Shown here: positions 38,210 to 47,670 of the stretch, in pieces | Layout: every line of letters begins with the position of its first letter | How positions within the stretch are numbered: position 1 is the first letter of the stretch | Source: Variovorax sp. V93 | Lineage (GTDB): Bacteria; Pseudomonadota; Gammaproteobacteria; Burkholderiales; Burkholderiaceae_C | Length of the DNA: 64,000 bases | Assembly (NCBI RefSeq): GCF_041154485.1 | Contig: NZ_AP028669.1 | Location: forward strand, 1,178,001-1,242,000 | Direction of reading: 5' to 3' | The notes under the pieces: generated by a model | Databases searched by the model: none | Seen by the model: the letters and a program-made list of their open reading frames with translations, nothing else | Told to the model about the DNA's origin: nothing | Program-made: the position numbers and the translations under genes

Positions 38210-40618
38210 TCAGTTCCTGAAGAGGTCGAGGATGCGATTGCGCTCCTCGGGCGGCGGGGGCGGGCTCACCGGAACACCGCTCAGGGACTCGGCCGGCGGC
38301 GATGACGGCGTGTCCACGCCGAGGCTGGACACGCCGCGGCCCGGCGCGTAGTCGTCGTAGTACCACTCGCCGCCCACACTCACGACGCCGGACGGCGGCG
38401 TGGCGGAAAGATCGGTCACGGGCACGCCCTTGATCGCCGTTTCCATGTAGTTGATCCAGATCGGCAGGCTCAGGCCGCCGCCGGTTTCGCGGTCGCCCAG
38501 GTTGCGCGGCGTGTCGTATCCGATCCAGGAGATGGCCGTCATCGTGGGCTGGAAGCCGGCGAACCAGGCATCGAGCGAGTCGTTGGTGGTGCCGGTCTTG
38601 CCGTAGAGGTCGGGCCGCTTGAGCATGGCCTGGGCCTTGGCGGCGGTGCCGGCGCGCGCCACCGACTGCAGCAGCGTGTCCATGATGAATGCGTTGCGCT
38701 GGGGAATGGCGCGGATCGTTTCGTTGAGCAGCGGCGGCTGCTTGTCGACCAGCACCTTGTCCTTGTGGTCGGTGATGCGCGTCACCAGGTAGGGATTGAC
38801 GCGGTAGCCGCCGTTGGCGAACACCGAATAGGCGGTGGCCATCTGCATCGGCGTGACCGCGCCGGCGCCCAGCGCCATCGGCAGGTAGGCCGGGTGCTTG
38901 TCCTTGTCGAAGCCGAAATTGGTGATCCATTCCTGGGCGTAGCGCGTACCGATCGACTGCAGGATGCGGATCGAGACCAGGTTCTTCGATTTCATGAGCG
39001 CGGTGCGCATCGACATCGGGCCGTCGTAGCCCCCGCCGTAGTTCTTGGGCTCCCAGGGCTGGCCGCCGGTGGTGCCGGCATCGAAGAACAGGGGCCCGTC
39101 GTTGATGACCGTGGCCGGCGTGAAGCCCTTTTCGAGCGCAGCCGAATAGATGAAGGGCTTGAAGCTCGAGCCCGGCTGGCGCCAGGCCTGCGTGACGTGG
39201 TTGAACTTGTTCTTGCCGAAATCGAATCCGCCCACCAGCGCCTTGATGGCGCCGTCGCGCGGATCCATGGCGACGAAGGCGCCTTCCACTTCGGGCAGCT
39301 GGGTGATTTCCCAGGTGTTCTTGGGCGTCTTCACCACGCGGATCACCGCGCCGCGCCGAATCTTGATGTTGGGCGGCGCCTTGTCGGAAAGGCCGGACTG
39401 TGCGGGCTTGAGGCCCTCACCCGTGATCTGCACCGGGTCGCCGTTGCCGCGCACGGCCGAGATTTCCTTGGCATTGGCCTTGAGCACCACCGCCGCCATC
39501 ACGTCGCCGTTGTCGGGATGGTCGGTCAGGGCGTCGTCCACCGCATCGTCGAGTTCCTTCGGGTCGTTGGGCAAATCGACGAATTTCTCGGGGCCGCGGT
39601 AAATCTGGCGCCGCTCGTAATCCATGATGCCCTTGCGCAGGGCCTTGTATGCCGCAGCCTGGTCGGCGGCGACCAGCGAGGTGTAGACCTTGAGTCCGCG
39701 CGTGTAGGTGCTGTCGCCATACTGCGCATACATCAGCTGGCGCACGGTTTCAGCCACGTATTCGGCGTGCAGCCGGTTCGGGTCGGCCGCATCGCGCAGG
39801 TGCAATTCCTCTTTCTTGGCTTCGGCGGCCTGCTCGGCGGTGATGAAGCCTGCATCCTGCATGCGGTCGATCACATAGAACTGGCGGCCACGCGCGCGCT
39901 GCGGGTTGTTGACGGGGTTGTTTGCGCCCGGCGCCTTCGGCAGGCCCGCCAGCATGGCCGCCTGCGCAATGGAGAGCTCCTGCAGCGGCTTGCCGAAATA
40001 CGCTTCGGATGCGGCCGCGAAGCCGTAGGCGCGGTTGCCCAGGTAGATCTGGTTCAGGTAGATCTCGAAGATCTGGTCCTTGGTGAGCAGGTGCTCCAGC
40101 TTGAAGGTGAGCAGCACCTCGTAGATCTTGCGGGTCAGCGTTTTCTCGGAGCTCAGGTAGACGTTGCGCGCCACCTGCATCGTGATGGTCGACGCGCCCT
40201 GGCTCTTCACGCGGTTCATGTTGGCCAGCCCGGCGCGCACCATGCCCTTGTAGTCGACGCCGCCATGGTCGTAGAAGCGCGTGTCTTCAGCAGCCAACAC
40301 CGCCTCCTTCACGAGCTTGGGGATTGCCGCGATCGGGGTTAGATTGCGTCGCTCCTCGCCGAATTCGCCAATCAGGATGCCCTCCGCGGAGAAGACCCGC
40401 AGCGGCAGTTTCGGCCGGTAGTCCGACAGCTCGGAGATGTCGGGAAGGTTGGGATAGGCCACAGCCAGGGCGACGGCGATCACGCACAGCAACGCCAGAA
40501 CACCGGCCGCGGCGATGCCGAACCCCCAGACCATGAAGCGCAGCAGCCATTTCAGCCAGGCTGGTCGTGTGGAAGGAGGGGTCTTGGCTGGCCCTTTGGG
40601 GCGTGAAGTTTCTTGCAT
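38210..40618 (-). CDS. mrcA: Penicillin-binding protein 1A
   Basis: 802-residue bifunctional peptidoglycan synthase. An N-terminal membrane helix (about 25-52) precedes a GT51 transglycosylase (EDTRFYDHGGVD, GASTITMQVARN), an OB-like insert, and a transpeptidase with SSFK (GSSFKPFIYSAALEKG), SKN and KTG (YGKTGTTNDSLDAWF). ATG 40618 is preferred over a GTG at 40636. It diverges from the pilM operon, the arrangement found in Pseudomonas (ponA-pilM) and beta-proteobacteria. Confidence 0.97.
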   Translation of the reverse strand: MQETSRPKGPAKTPPSTRPAWLKWLLRFMVWGFGIAAAGVLALLCVIAVALAVAYPNLPDISELSDYRPKLPLRVFSAEGILIGEFGEERRNLTPIAAIPKLVKEAVLAAEDTRFYDHGGVDYKGMVRAGLANMNRVKSQGASTITMQVARNVYLSSEKTLTRKIYEVLLTFKLEHLLTKDQIFEIYLNQIYLGNRAYGFAAASEAYFGKPLQELSIAQAAMLAGLPKAPGANNPVNNPQRARGRQFYVIDRMQDAGFITAEQAAEAKKEELHLRDAADPNRLHAEYVAETVRQLMYAQYGDSTYTRGLKVYTSLVAADQAAAYKALRKGIMDYERRQIYRGPEKFVDLPNDPKELDDAVDDALTDHPDNGDVMAAVVLKANAKEISAVRGNGDPVQITGEGLKPAQSGLSDKAPPNIKIRRGAVIRVVKTPKNTWEITQLPEVEGAFVAMDPRDGAIKALVGGFDFGKNKFNHVTQAWRQPGSSFKPFIYSAALEKGFTPATVINDGPLFFDAGTTGGQPWEPKNYGGGYDGPMSMRTALMKSKNLVSIRILQSIGTRYAQEWITNFGFDKDKHPAYLPMALGAGAVTPMQMATAYSVFANGGYRVNPYLVTRITDHKDKVLVDKQPPLLNETIRAIPQRNAFIMDTLLQSVARAGTAAKAQAMLKRPDLYGKTGTTNDSLDAWFAGFQPTMTAISWIGYDTPRNLGDRETGGGLSLPIWINYMETAIKGVPVTDLSATPPSGVVSVGGEWYYDDYAPGRGVSSLGVDTPSSPPAESLSGVPVSPPPPPEERNRILDLFRN

Positions 40619-40858
40619 GTGGGCCCGGGGAGTCACCGCACATTATAAAAAGCCGCCCCCTTGCCACGGGCCGAACTTGGGTGCATCGTTTTGCGGGCTA
40701 AACCAAAAGTTACCAAATGTGGCTTCGGCGTCAGCTTTTGACAACGGTCCGCCATTTTGCCGGCGGGGGTTGCTTGGTCGCCGGTACGCCTGCTGCTAGC
40801 ATGCAACCGAACGCAAATTTTTCCATTGGTTACAAATGCAGGGGTAAAGGGACCTAAC

Positions 40859-41938
40859 TTGGCTGCTTTCGGATCATTGTTTCGCCGTCAGAACGCCCCC
40901 ATGCTCGGCCTGGATGTCAGCTCCTCCAGCGTGAAGCTGGTCGAGCTCGGCCGTGAAGCCAGTGGCAAGCTGGTTCTCGAGCGCTGCGCGATCGAACCCC
41001 TGGAACGGGGTTGGATCACCGACGGCAACGTCGAGAAGTTCGACGAAGTGGCCGAAGCCGTCCGCCGCGTCGTGCGCAAGAGCGGCACCCGCACCCGCAA
41101 CGTCGCGCTGGCGCTGCCTCCTTCGGCGGTCATCACCAAGAAGATCATTCTTCCGGGCGGCATGAGCGAGCAGGAGCTCGAAATCCAGGTCGAGTCCGAA
41201 GCCAACCAGTACATCCCGTTCTCGCTCGACGAAGTCAGCCTCGATTTCTGCGTCACCGGGCAGAGCACCGCCTCTGCCGGCGACGTCGAGGTGCTGATTG
41301 CCGCGTCCCGCAAGGAAAAGGTCCAGGACCGCGAAGGCCTGGCCGAAGCGGCCGGGCTGAAGGCGGTGATCCTCGACGTCGAGTCCTATGCCTCCCGGCT
41401 CGCGACCGCCCGCCTGATCGAGCAATTGCCCGGCAAGGGCCTCGATGCCGTGGTGGCGCTTTTCGAAGTGGGTGCCTTCACCACCAGCATGCAGGTGCTG
41501 CGCAACCAGGAAGTGCTGTACGACCGCGACCAGGCTTTCGGCGGCGCGCAGCTGACCCAGCTGATCGTGCGCCAGTACGGTTTCTCGGCCGAAGAGGCCG
41601 AAGCCAAGAAACGCAGCGGCGACCTGCCCGACGACTACGGCTCAGGCGTCCTGAAGCCCTTCGTGGAAAGCATCGCGCAGGAAATTGCCCGTGCGCTGCA
41701 GTTCTTCTTCACCAGCACGCCCCACAACCGTGTGGACTACGTGCTGCTTGCAGGCGGCTCGGCGTCGCTGCCCAGCCTGGCCAGCGCCGTGACGCGCCAG
41801 ACATCGTTCGCCTGTTCGCTCGTGAACCCGTTCGACGGCATGGAACTGGGTCCGAACATCCGCGAGAAGAAGGTTCGGCGCGAAGCGCCTTCCTACCTGA
41901 CCTCTTGCGGTCTGGCCATGCGGAGGTTCGTGCAGTGA
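40859..41938 (+). CDS. pilM: Type IV pilus assembly protein PilM
   Basis: 359-residue actin-like cytoplasmic protein. It opens LAAFGSLFRRQNAPMLGLDVSSSSVKLVELG, matching PilM, whose residue after the start binds PilN via the pilus inner-membrane platform. The start is a TTG at 40859 with AGGGGTAAAGGGA upstream; no ATG is near, and the only upstream ATG gives non-homologous sequence. It leads the pilMNOPQ operon. Confidence 0.95.
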   Translation: MAAFGSLFRRQNAPMLGLDVSSSSVKLVELGREASGKLVLERCAIEPLERGWITDGNVEKFDEVAEAVRRVVRKSGTRTRNVALALPPSAVITKKIILPGGMSEQELEIQVESEANQYIPFSLDEVSLDFCVTGQSTASAGDVEVLIAASRKEKVQDREGLAEAAGLKAVILDVESYASRLATARLIEQLPGKGLDAVVALFEVGAFTTSMQVLRNQEVLYDRDQAFGGAQLTQLIVRQYGFSAEEAEAKKRSGDLPDDYGSGVLKPFVESIAQEIARALQFFFTSTPHNRVDYVLLAGGSASLPSLASAVTRQTSFACSLVNPFDGMELGPNIREKKVRREAPSYLTSCGLAMRRFVQ

Positions 41939-42555
41939 TCCTCATCAACCTGCTTCCGCATCGCGAAGCCGCGCGCAAGCGGCGCCGCGAAGCGTTCTAC
42001 GGCACCCTGGGCGCAGCCGCCTTGCTGGGCGTGCTGATCGCCGGCCTGGGCTATCTGTGGTTCGAGGCTCAGATCTCGGCCCAGCAGGCCAAGAACAATT
42101 TCCTGAAGACCGAGATCACCAAGCTCGAAGTCGAAATCAAGGAAATCTCGACCCTGCAGGAAGAAATTGCCGCGCTGCGCGCACGCCAGCAGGCGGTCGA
42201 AGACCTCCAGGGCGACCGCAACCTGCCGGTGCACCTGCTCAACGAACTGGTTCGCCAGCTGCCCGACGGCGTCTACCTGACCAGCATGAAGCAGGACAAC
42301 CAGACCGTCACGCTGCAGGGCATGGCACAGTCGAACGAGCGCGTCTCGGAGCTGCTGCGCAACCTGGGCAACAACAGTTCGTGGCTGGTCAAGCCCGAAC
42401 TGGTCGAAATCACTTCCGCGACGGTGAGCCTGAGTCAGCGCGACCAGCGCCGCGTGGCGAACTTCACGATGCGCATCGGCCTCAAGCGGCCGACCGACGC
42501 GCAGAAGGCCGCCGCCGACAAGGCGCTGGCTGCAGCGGCGCCAGTCAAGGGGTAG
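41935..42555 (+). CDS. pilN: Type IV pilus assembly protein PilN
   Basis: 206-residue inner-membrane protein. The N-terminal cytoplasmic ILINLLPHREAARKRRR motif binds PilM, a single helix follows (about 25-43), then a coiled coil (about 48-90) and a periplasmic domain. The start is a GTG at 41935 that overlaps the pilM stop by 4 bp. Forms a heterodimer with PilO. Confidence 0.95.
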   Translation: MILINLLPHREAARKRRREAFYGTLGAAALLGVLIAGLGYLWFEAQISAQQAKNNFLKTEITKLEVEIKEISTLQEEIAALRARQQAVEDLQGDRNLPVHLLNELVRQLPDGVYLTSMKQDNQTVTLQGMAQSNERVSELLRNLGNNSSWLVKPELVEITSATVSLSQRDQRRVANFTMRIGLKRPTDAQKAAADKALAAAAPVKG

Positions 42556-42562
42556 ACGGATC

Positions 42563-43246
42563 ATGGCAAGCAATCGCCCCTCTCAAAAAATGGACGTCGG
42601 CGCGGCGCTGCGCGGCTTCGGCGACCAGTTCCGCAACCTGAACCCGAACGACCCGTCCGCATGGCCGGCGGTGCCCCGCTACGCCCTGTGCCTGGCGGTG
42701 ACCGCGCTGGTGCTGGCCGGCCTGTGGTTCCTCTGGCTCACCAATTCGAACGACGAGCTCGAGAGCGAGCGCGCCAAGGAAGTCACGCTGCGCGCCGACT
42801 ACCAGAAGAAGGTGGCGCTGGCCGCCAACCTCGATCTGCTGAAGAAGCAGCGCGAGCAGGTGCAGCAATACGTGACGCTGCTCGAGAAGCAGCTGCCCAG
42901 CAAGGCGGAAATGGACGCATTGCTGTCCGACATCAACCAGGCCGGCCTCGGACGCAGCCTGCAGTTCGAGCTGTTCCGCCCGGGACAGGTTTCGGTGAAG
43001 GACTACTACGCGGAACTGCCGATCGCCGTGCGTGTGACCGGCCGCTACCACGACATCGGCTCCTTCGCCGCCGACATCGCGAGCCTCTCGCGCATCGTGA
43101 CGCTGAACAACCTCACGATCACTCCGCAGCAAAAAGACAAGGACGGCACCCTCACGATGGATGCCACGGCACGCACCTACCGCTATCTCGATGACGAAGA
43201 GCGAGCGGCCCAGAAACGCGCCGCGGCGCCGAAGGCGAAGAAATGA
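42563..43246 (+). CDS. pilO: Type IV pilus assembly protein PilO
   Basis: 227-residue inner-membrane protein with one helix (about 40-60), a periplasmic coiled coil and a ferredoxin-like domain (RVTGRYHDIGSFAADIASLSR). Links PilN to PilP and the secretin. It starts 8 bp after pilN and its stop overlaps pilP. Confidence 0.95.
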   Translation: MASNRPSQKMDVGAALRGFGDQFRNLNPNDPSAWPAVPRYALCLAVTALVLAGLWFLWLTNSNDELESERAKEVTLRADYQKKVALAANLDLLKKQREQVQQYVTLLEKQLPSKAEMDALLSDINQAGLGRSLQFELFRPGQVSVKDYYAELPIAVRVTGRYHDIGSFAADIASLSRIVTLNNLTITPQQKDKDGTLTMDATARTYRYLDDEERAAQKRAAAPKAKK

Positions 43247-43785
43247 GGACGACCGCCAAACTCCTTTGGCTGGTTGCGGCCGCCCTGGGCCTGAGCGCCT
43301 GCGCCGACTCGGAGCAGGAAGACCTGCGCCGCTGGATGGTCGAGCAGCGCGCCCAGGTCAAGCCCACGGTGCCGCCGATCACGGAACCCAAGAAATTCAC
43401 CCCCCAGGCCTACACCGAGGGCGCGGCGTTCGAGCCGTTCAACCTGCTGAAGCTGACCCAGGCGCTGCGCCGGGAATCGAACCAGCCCAGCACGTCGGAA
43501 CTGATCGCCCCCGAGCTTGTGCGCCGCAAGGAGGCGCTCGAAGCCTTCCCGCTCGACTCGATGGCCATGGTGGGCAGCATGAACCGCAACGGCCAGCCGG
43601 TGGCGCTGGTTCGCGTCGACAAGCTGCTCTACAAGGTGCGGGTGGGCGAGTACCTGGGCCTCAACTACGGGCGCATTACCCGTATCAACGAAACCGAAAT
43701 CGCCCTGCGTGAGATCGTGCAGGACGCCGCCGGTGAATGGATCGAACGCGTGGCGACATTGCAGCTGCAAGAGAGTGCGAAATGA
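43243..43785 (+). CDS. pilP: Type IV pilus assembly lipoprotein PilP
   Basis: 180-residue periplasmic lipoprotein: lipobox LSAC with Cys near residue 20, then an unstructured linker and a beta-domain (LVRVDKLLYKVRVGEYLGLNYG) that contacts the secretin PilQ. Overlaps both pilO and pilQ by 4 bp, indicating tight translational coupling. Confidence 0.95.
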   Translation: MRTTAKLLWLVAAALGLSACADSEQEDLRRWMVEQRAQVKPTVPPITEPKKFTPQAYTEGAAFEPFNLLKLTQALRRESNQPSTSELIAPELVRRKEALEAFPLDSMAMVGSMNRNGQPVALVRVDKLLYKVRVGEYLGLNYGRITRINETEIALREIVQDAAGEWIERVATLQLQESAK

Positions 43786-45932
43786 ATCATAAAAAATCAA
43801 CGATGGCACAGCGGCTGCGAGCTGCGGGGCTGGGTCTGCTGGCACTTGGCGCTTTCGCTTTGGCCCATGCGCAAAACGCCATCGAGGCGGTGACCAGTTC
43901 GACGCAGTCCGGCGCGGAGGTGATCCGCATCGACCTCGCCCAGCCGCTCACGGCCCTGCCGACCGGCTTCGCCGTGCAGACGCCGGCGCGCATCGCGCTC
44001 GATTTCCCGGGCGTCACCAACGCCATCGGCCGCTCCGCCATTGAGGTGAACCAGGGCAACCTGCGTTCCGTCAATGTGGTTCAGGCCGGCGAGCGCAGCC
44101 GGGTGGTGCTCAACCTCAAGCAGGCAACCGCATACAAGACCGAGATCCAGGGCAAGTCGCTGCTGGTGATTCTCGAGCCCGCGGCCGGCACCGCGCTGGC
44201 GTCGTCCACGCCCACCGTCTTTGCCGAGAACCGCAACCGCGACACCCTGCCGCTGCGCGACGTCGACTTCCGCCTGGGCGCGGACAACACCGGCCGCGTG
44301 ATCGTCGACCTGCCGAACAACCAGGTGGGCGTCGACGTCCGCCAGCAGGGCAAGAACCTGGTGGTCGAGTTCACCAAGTCGACCCTGCCCGAAGGACTGC
44401 GTCGCCGCCTCGACGTGGCCGACTTCAACACGCCGGTGCAGCTGATCACCTCGCAGCAGTCGGGCGACCGCGTGCGCATGACGATCGAGGCCAAGGGCGA
44501 CTGGGAGCACAGCGCCTACCAGAGCGAAAACCAGTTCGTGGTGGAGGTTCGCGCCCGCAAGGTGGACCCGACCAAGCTGACGCAGGGCGTGGGCTACACC
44601 GGCGAGAAGCTCTCGCTGAACTTCCAGAACATCGAGATCCGCTCGCTGCTGCAGGTGATCGCCGACTTCACCAACTTCAACATCGTGACCTCCGACTCGG
44701 TCACCGGCGCGCTGACGCTGCGGCTGAAGGACGTGCCCTGGGACCAGGCCCTGGACATCATCATGCAGGCGAAGAACCTGGGCATGCGCAAGAACGGCAG
44801 CGTGCTGTGGATCGCTCCCAAGGACGAGATCAACGCCAAGGAAAAGCTCGAATTCGAGGCCAAGGCCGCCATCGAGAACCTGGAGCCGGTGCGCACCCAG
44901 TCGTTCCAGCTCAACTACACCAAGGCGATCGCCATTGCGCAGGGCCTGACCGGCACCGGCGCCTCGGCCGGCGGTGGGGGCGGCTCCGGCACCACCACGC
45001 GCATCCTGAGCCCGCGCGGCAGCGTGATCGCCGAGTCGCGCACCAACCAGCTGTTCGTGTCGGACATCCCGTCGCGCCTGGCGCAGGTGGCCGACCTGAT
45101 CCAGAAGCTCGACATTCCGGTTCGCCAGGTGCTGATCGAGGCGCGGATCGTGGAAGCCTCCGACACCTTCGGCAAGTCGCTGGGCGTGCGGCTCGGCGGC
45201 GGTATTGCTGGCGAGCGCTTCGCCTCCTCGTCGGGGAACCGGGCCTTCGCCAACCTGGGCATGATGCCCACGGTCACCGCAGGTACCAACGGCAGCGGAA
45301 ACACTGCGACGACCACCTGGACCAACTCCAACTTCATCAACCTGCCCGCAGGCGATGCCGGCGGCACCGGCAATGCGGCAGGCACCTTCGCGATCTCGCT
45401 GTTCAACTCGAGCTTTTCGCGCATGCTGAACCTCGAGATCTCGGCGCTCGAGGCCGACGGCAAGGGCAAGCTGGTCTCGAGCCCCCGCGTCATCACGGCC
45501 GACCAGACCAAGGCGCTGATCGAGCAGGGCGAGGAAATTCCCTACCAGCAGGCCACGTCCAGCGGCGCCACCTCCATTTCGTTCCGCAAGGCGGTGCTGA
45601 AGCTCGAGGTCACGCCGCAGATCACGCCCGAAGGCAACATCATCCTCACGCTCGACGTGAGCAAGGATGCCCGCGGTGTCAACACCTCGGCCGGCCCGGC
45701 CATCAACACCAAGCACGTGCAGACCGAGGTGCTGGTCGAGAACGGCGGCACGGTCGTCATCGGTGGTATCTTCGAACTCACCGAAACCAATGACGAATCG
45801 CGCGTGCCGGTGCTGGGTGAAGTGCCCTACCTGGGTGCACTGTTCCGCAAGCGCGAACGCGTTGCCAACAAGACCGAAATGCTCGTCTTTATCACTCCGA
45901 AGATGATTACCGACCGCAACGCCGCGCGCTGA
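43782..45932 (+). CDS. pilQ: Type IV pilus secretin PilQ
   Basis: 716-residue outer-membrane secretin. A signal peptide ends near AHA-QN; two AMIN peptidoglycan-binding domains follow (about 30-135 and 150-260), then the N0/STN domain (LSLNFQNIEIRSLLQVIADF), an N1 domain and the secretin core (VLIEARIVEASD ... EIPYQQATSSGATS ... VPVLGEVPYLGALFRKR). Forms the gated channel for the pilus fibre. Last pil gene, 23 bp before aroK. Confidence 0.96.
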   Translation: MNHKKSTMAQRLRAAGLGLLALGAFALAHAQNAIEAVTSSTQSGAEVIRIDLAQPLTALPTGFAVQTPARIALDFPGVTNAIGRSAIEVNQGNLRSVNVVQAGERSRVVLNLKQATAYKTEIQGKSLLVILEPAAGTALASSTPTVFAENRNRDTLPLRDVDFRLGADNTGRVIVDLPNNQVGVDVRQQGKNLVVEFTKSTLPEGLRRRLDVADFNTPVQLITSQQSGDRVRMTIEAKGDWEHSAYQSENQFVVEVRARKVDPTKLTQGVGYTGEKLSLNFQNIEIRSLLQVIADFTNFNIVTSDSVTGALTLRLKDVPWDQALDIIMQAKNLGMRKNGSVLWIAPKDEINAKEKLEFEAKAAIENLEPVRTQSFQLNYTKAIAIAQGLTGTGASAGGGGGSGTTTRILSPRGSVIAESRTNQLFVSDIPSRLAQVADLIQKLDIPVRQVLIEARIVEASDTFGKSLGVRLGGGIAGERFASSSGNRAFANLGMMPTVTAGTNGSGNTATTTWTNSNFINLPAGDAGGTGNAAGTFAISLFNSSFSRMLNLEISALEADGKGKLVSSPRVITADQTKALIEQGEEIPYQQATSSGATSISFRKAVLKLEVTPQITPEGNIILTLDVSKDARGVNTSAGPAINTKHVQTEVLVENGGTVVIGGIFELTETNDESRVPVLGEVPYLGALFRKRERVANKTEMLVFITPKMITDRNAAR

Positions 45933-45955
45933 CGCGCGGGCGTAGCAGCCACCGC

Positions 45956-46504
45956 GTGGCGATCGCACTCGTCGGGTTGCCCGGCGCCGGAAAGTCCGCA
46001 GTGGGCCGGCGCCTGGGCGCACGCCTGGACCTTCCCTTCGTCGACACCGACCACGTGATCGAGCAGCGCATCGGCTGCTCGATCCGCGACTACTTCGAGC
46101 GCGAGGGCGAAATCGCCTTCCGCGACCTCGAGCAGGCCGTCATCGCAGACCTCGCCGTCCGGCCCCACGGCGTGCTGGCCACGGGTGGCGGCGCCGTGCT
46201 GCGCGAGGCCAACCGCCGGCAGCTGCGCGACCACTTCCATGTGATCTACCTGCGCTCCTCGCCCGAAGACCTGTTCCGGCGCCTGCGCCACGACGTCAAG
46301 CGGCCTCTGCTGCAGGTGGCCGATCCGCTGGGGCGGCTGCGCGAACTGCACGATGCCCGCGATCCGCTCTATCGCGAGACGGCCCACGAGGTGGTCGACA
46401 CCGGCCGCCCCTCGATCACCATGCTGGTGAACATCATCGTGATGCAGCTGGAGCTCGCCGGCATCGTGGCCGCGGGCACGCCGCCCGAAGAGCCCTCCGA
46501 CTGA
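45956..46504 (+). CDS. aroK: Shikimate kinase
   Basis: 182-residue NMP-kinase-fold enzyme phosphorylating shikimate. The P-loop GLPGAGKS is at residues about 7-14, the shikimate-binding DTD is near 31 and GGGAV is near 78. The start is a GTG at 45956. The gene follows pilQ as in many gamma- and beta-proteobacteria and leads into aroB in the chorismate pathway. Confidence 0.96.
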   Translation: MAIALVGLPGAGKSAVGRRLGARLDLPFVDTDHVIEQRIGCSIRDYFEREGEIAFRDLEQAVIADLAVRPHGVLATGGGAVLREANRRQLRDHFHVIYLRSSPEDLFRRLRHDVKRPLLQVADPLGRLRELHDARDPLYRETAHEVVDTGRPSITMLVNIIVMQLELAGIVAAGTPPEEPSD

Positions 46505-46535
46505 AGCGCCGGCGCGCAGCGCCTAAACTCGCTGC

Positions 46536-47648
46536 ATGCCATTGCCCGCACCCTCCGCACCGCCAGAACGCGTCGACATCCAGCTCGGCGAACGCAGCTA
46601 CCCGATCCTGATCGGCGCCGGCCTGCTGGACGACCCCCAGAGCTTCGCCGCCGTGCCCGCGGCCGCCAGTGCGCTGGTCGTCAGCAACACCACGGTGGCG
46701 CCGCTCTACGCCCAGGCCTTGCGAGCGGCGTTGGCCGGGCGCTTCCGCACCGTGCACCTGCTCGAGCTGCCCGACGGCGAGGTGCACAAGAACCTTGAGA
46801 CCCTGAACCTCATCTTCGATGCGCTGCTCGGCCACGGCAGTGACCGCAAGACCGTGCTGTTCGCCCTGGGCGGCGGCGTGGTGGGCGACATGACGGGCTT
46901 TGCCGCCGCCAGCTACATGCGCGGCGTACCCTTTGTGCAGGTGCCGACCACGCTGCTGGCGCAGGTCGATTCGTCGGTCGGCGGCAAGACCGCCATCAAC
47001 CACCCGCTCGGAAAGAACATGATCGGCGCGTTCTACCAGCCGCAGCTGGTGGTGTGCGACCTGGGCACGCTGCAGACGCTGCCGCCGCGCGAGCTCAGCG
47101 CGGGCCTGGCCGAGGTCATCAAGTACGGTCCGATCCACGACATGGCTTTCTTCGACTGGATCGAGGCGAATGTCGACGCGCTGGTGGCGCGCGAGCCGGC
47201 GGCACTCGCCTACGCGGTCAAGCGCAGCTGCGAGATCAAGGCGCTGGTCGTCGGCCAGGACGAGCGCGAGACCGGCCTGCGGGCCATCCTGAACTTCGGC
47301 CACACCTTCGGCCATGCGATCGAGTCGGGCCTGGGCTACGGCGAGTGGCTGCATGGCGAAGCGGTCGGCTGCGGCATGGTGATGGCGGCGCACCTGTCGC
47401 AGCGGCTCGGCGGCGTCGATGCGGCGTTCGTCGAACGGCTCACGCGGCTGATCGGGCGTGCCGGCCTGCCGACCGTCGGCCCCGCGCTGGGAGCGGAGCG
47501 CTATCTCGAACTGATGCGGGTCGACAAGAAATCCGAAGCCGGCGAGATCCGCTTCGTGGTGATCGACAAACCGGGCTCCGCTGCCGTCAGCAGCGCGCCC
47601 GATGCGCTGGTGCGCGAAGTGCTCGCGCGGTGCTGCCAGGCGGAATGA
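46536..47648 (+). CDS. aroB: 3-dehydroquinate synthase
   Basis: 370-residue NAD+/Zn-dependent enzyme making 3-dehydroquinate from DAHP. Typical motifs are [12 protein letters not shown], the [17 protein letters not shown] region, [16 protein letters not shown] and the metal-binding GHTFGHAIE. It follows aroK by 31 bp in the conserved aroK-aroB order. Confidence 0.97.
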   Translation: MPLPAPSAPPERVDIQLGERSYPILIGAGLLDDPQSFAAVPAAASALVVSNTTVAPLYAQALRAALAGRFRTVHLLELPDGEVHKNLETLNLIFDALLGHGSDRKTVLFALGGGVVGDMTGFAAASYMRGVPFVQVPTTLLAQVDSSVGGKTAINHPLGKNMIGAFYQPQLVVCDLGTLQTLPPRELSAGLAEVIKYGPIHDMAFFDWIEANVDALVAREPAALAYAVKRSCEIKALVVGQDERETGLRAILNFGHTFGHAIESGLGYGEWLHGEAVGCGMVMAAHLSQRLGGVDAAFVERLTRLIGRAGLPTVGPALGAERYLELMRVDKKSEAGEIRFVVIDKPGSAAVSSAPDALVREVLARCCQAE

Positions 47649-47670
47649 GCGCGGCGCCGAGGGTGCACCG

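Noticed and set aside
40619..40858. TTGACA at 40738 as the pilM promoter
   Set aside because: No acceptable -10 box follows at 15-19 bp, so the -35 match alone does not support a promoter; the region was left unannotated.
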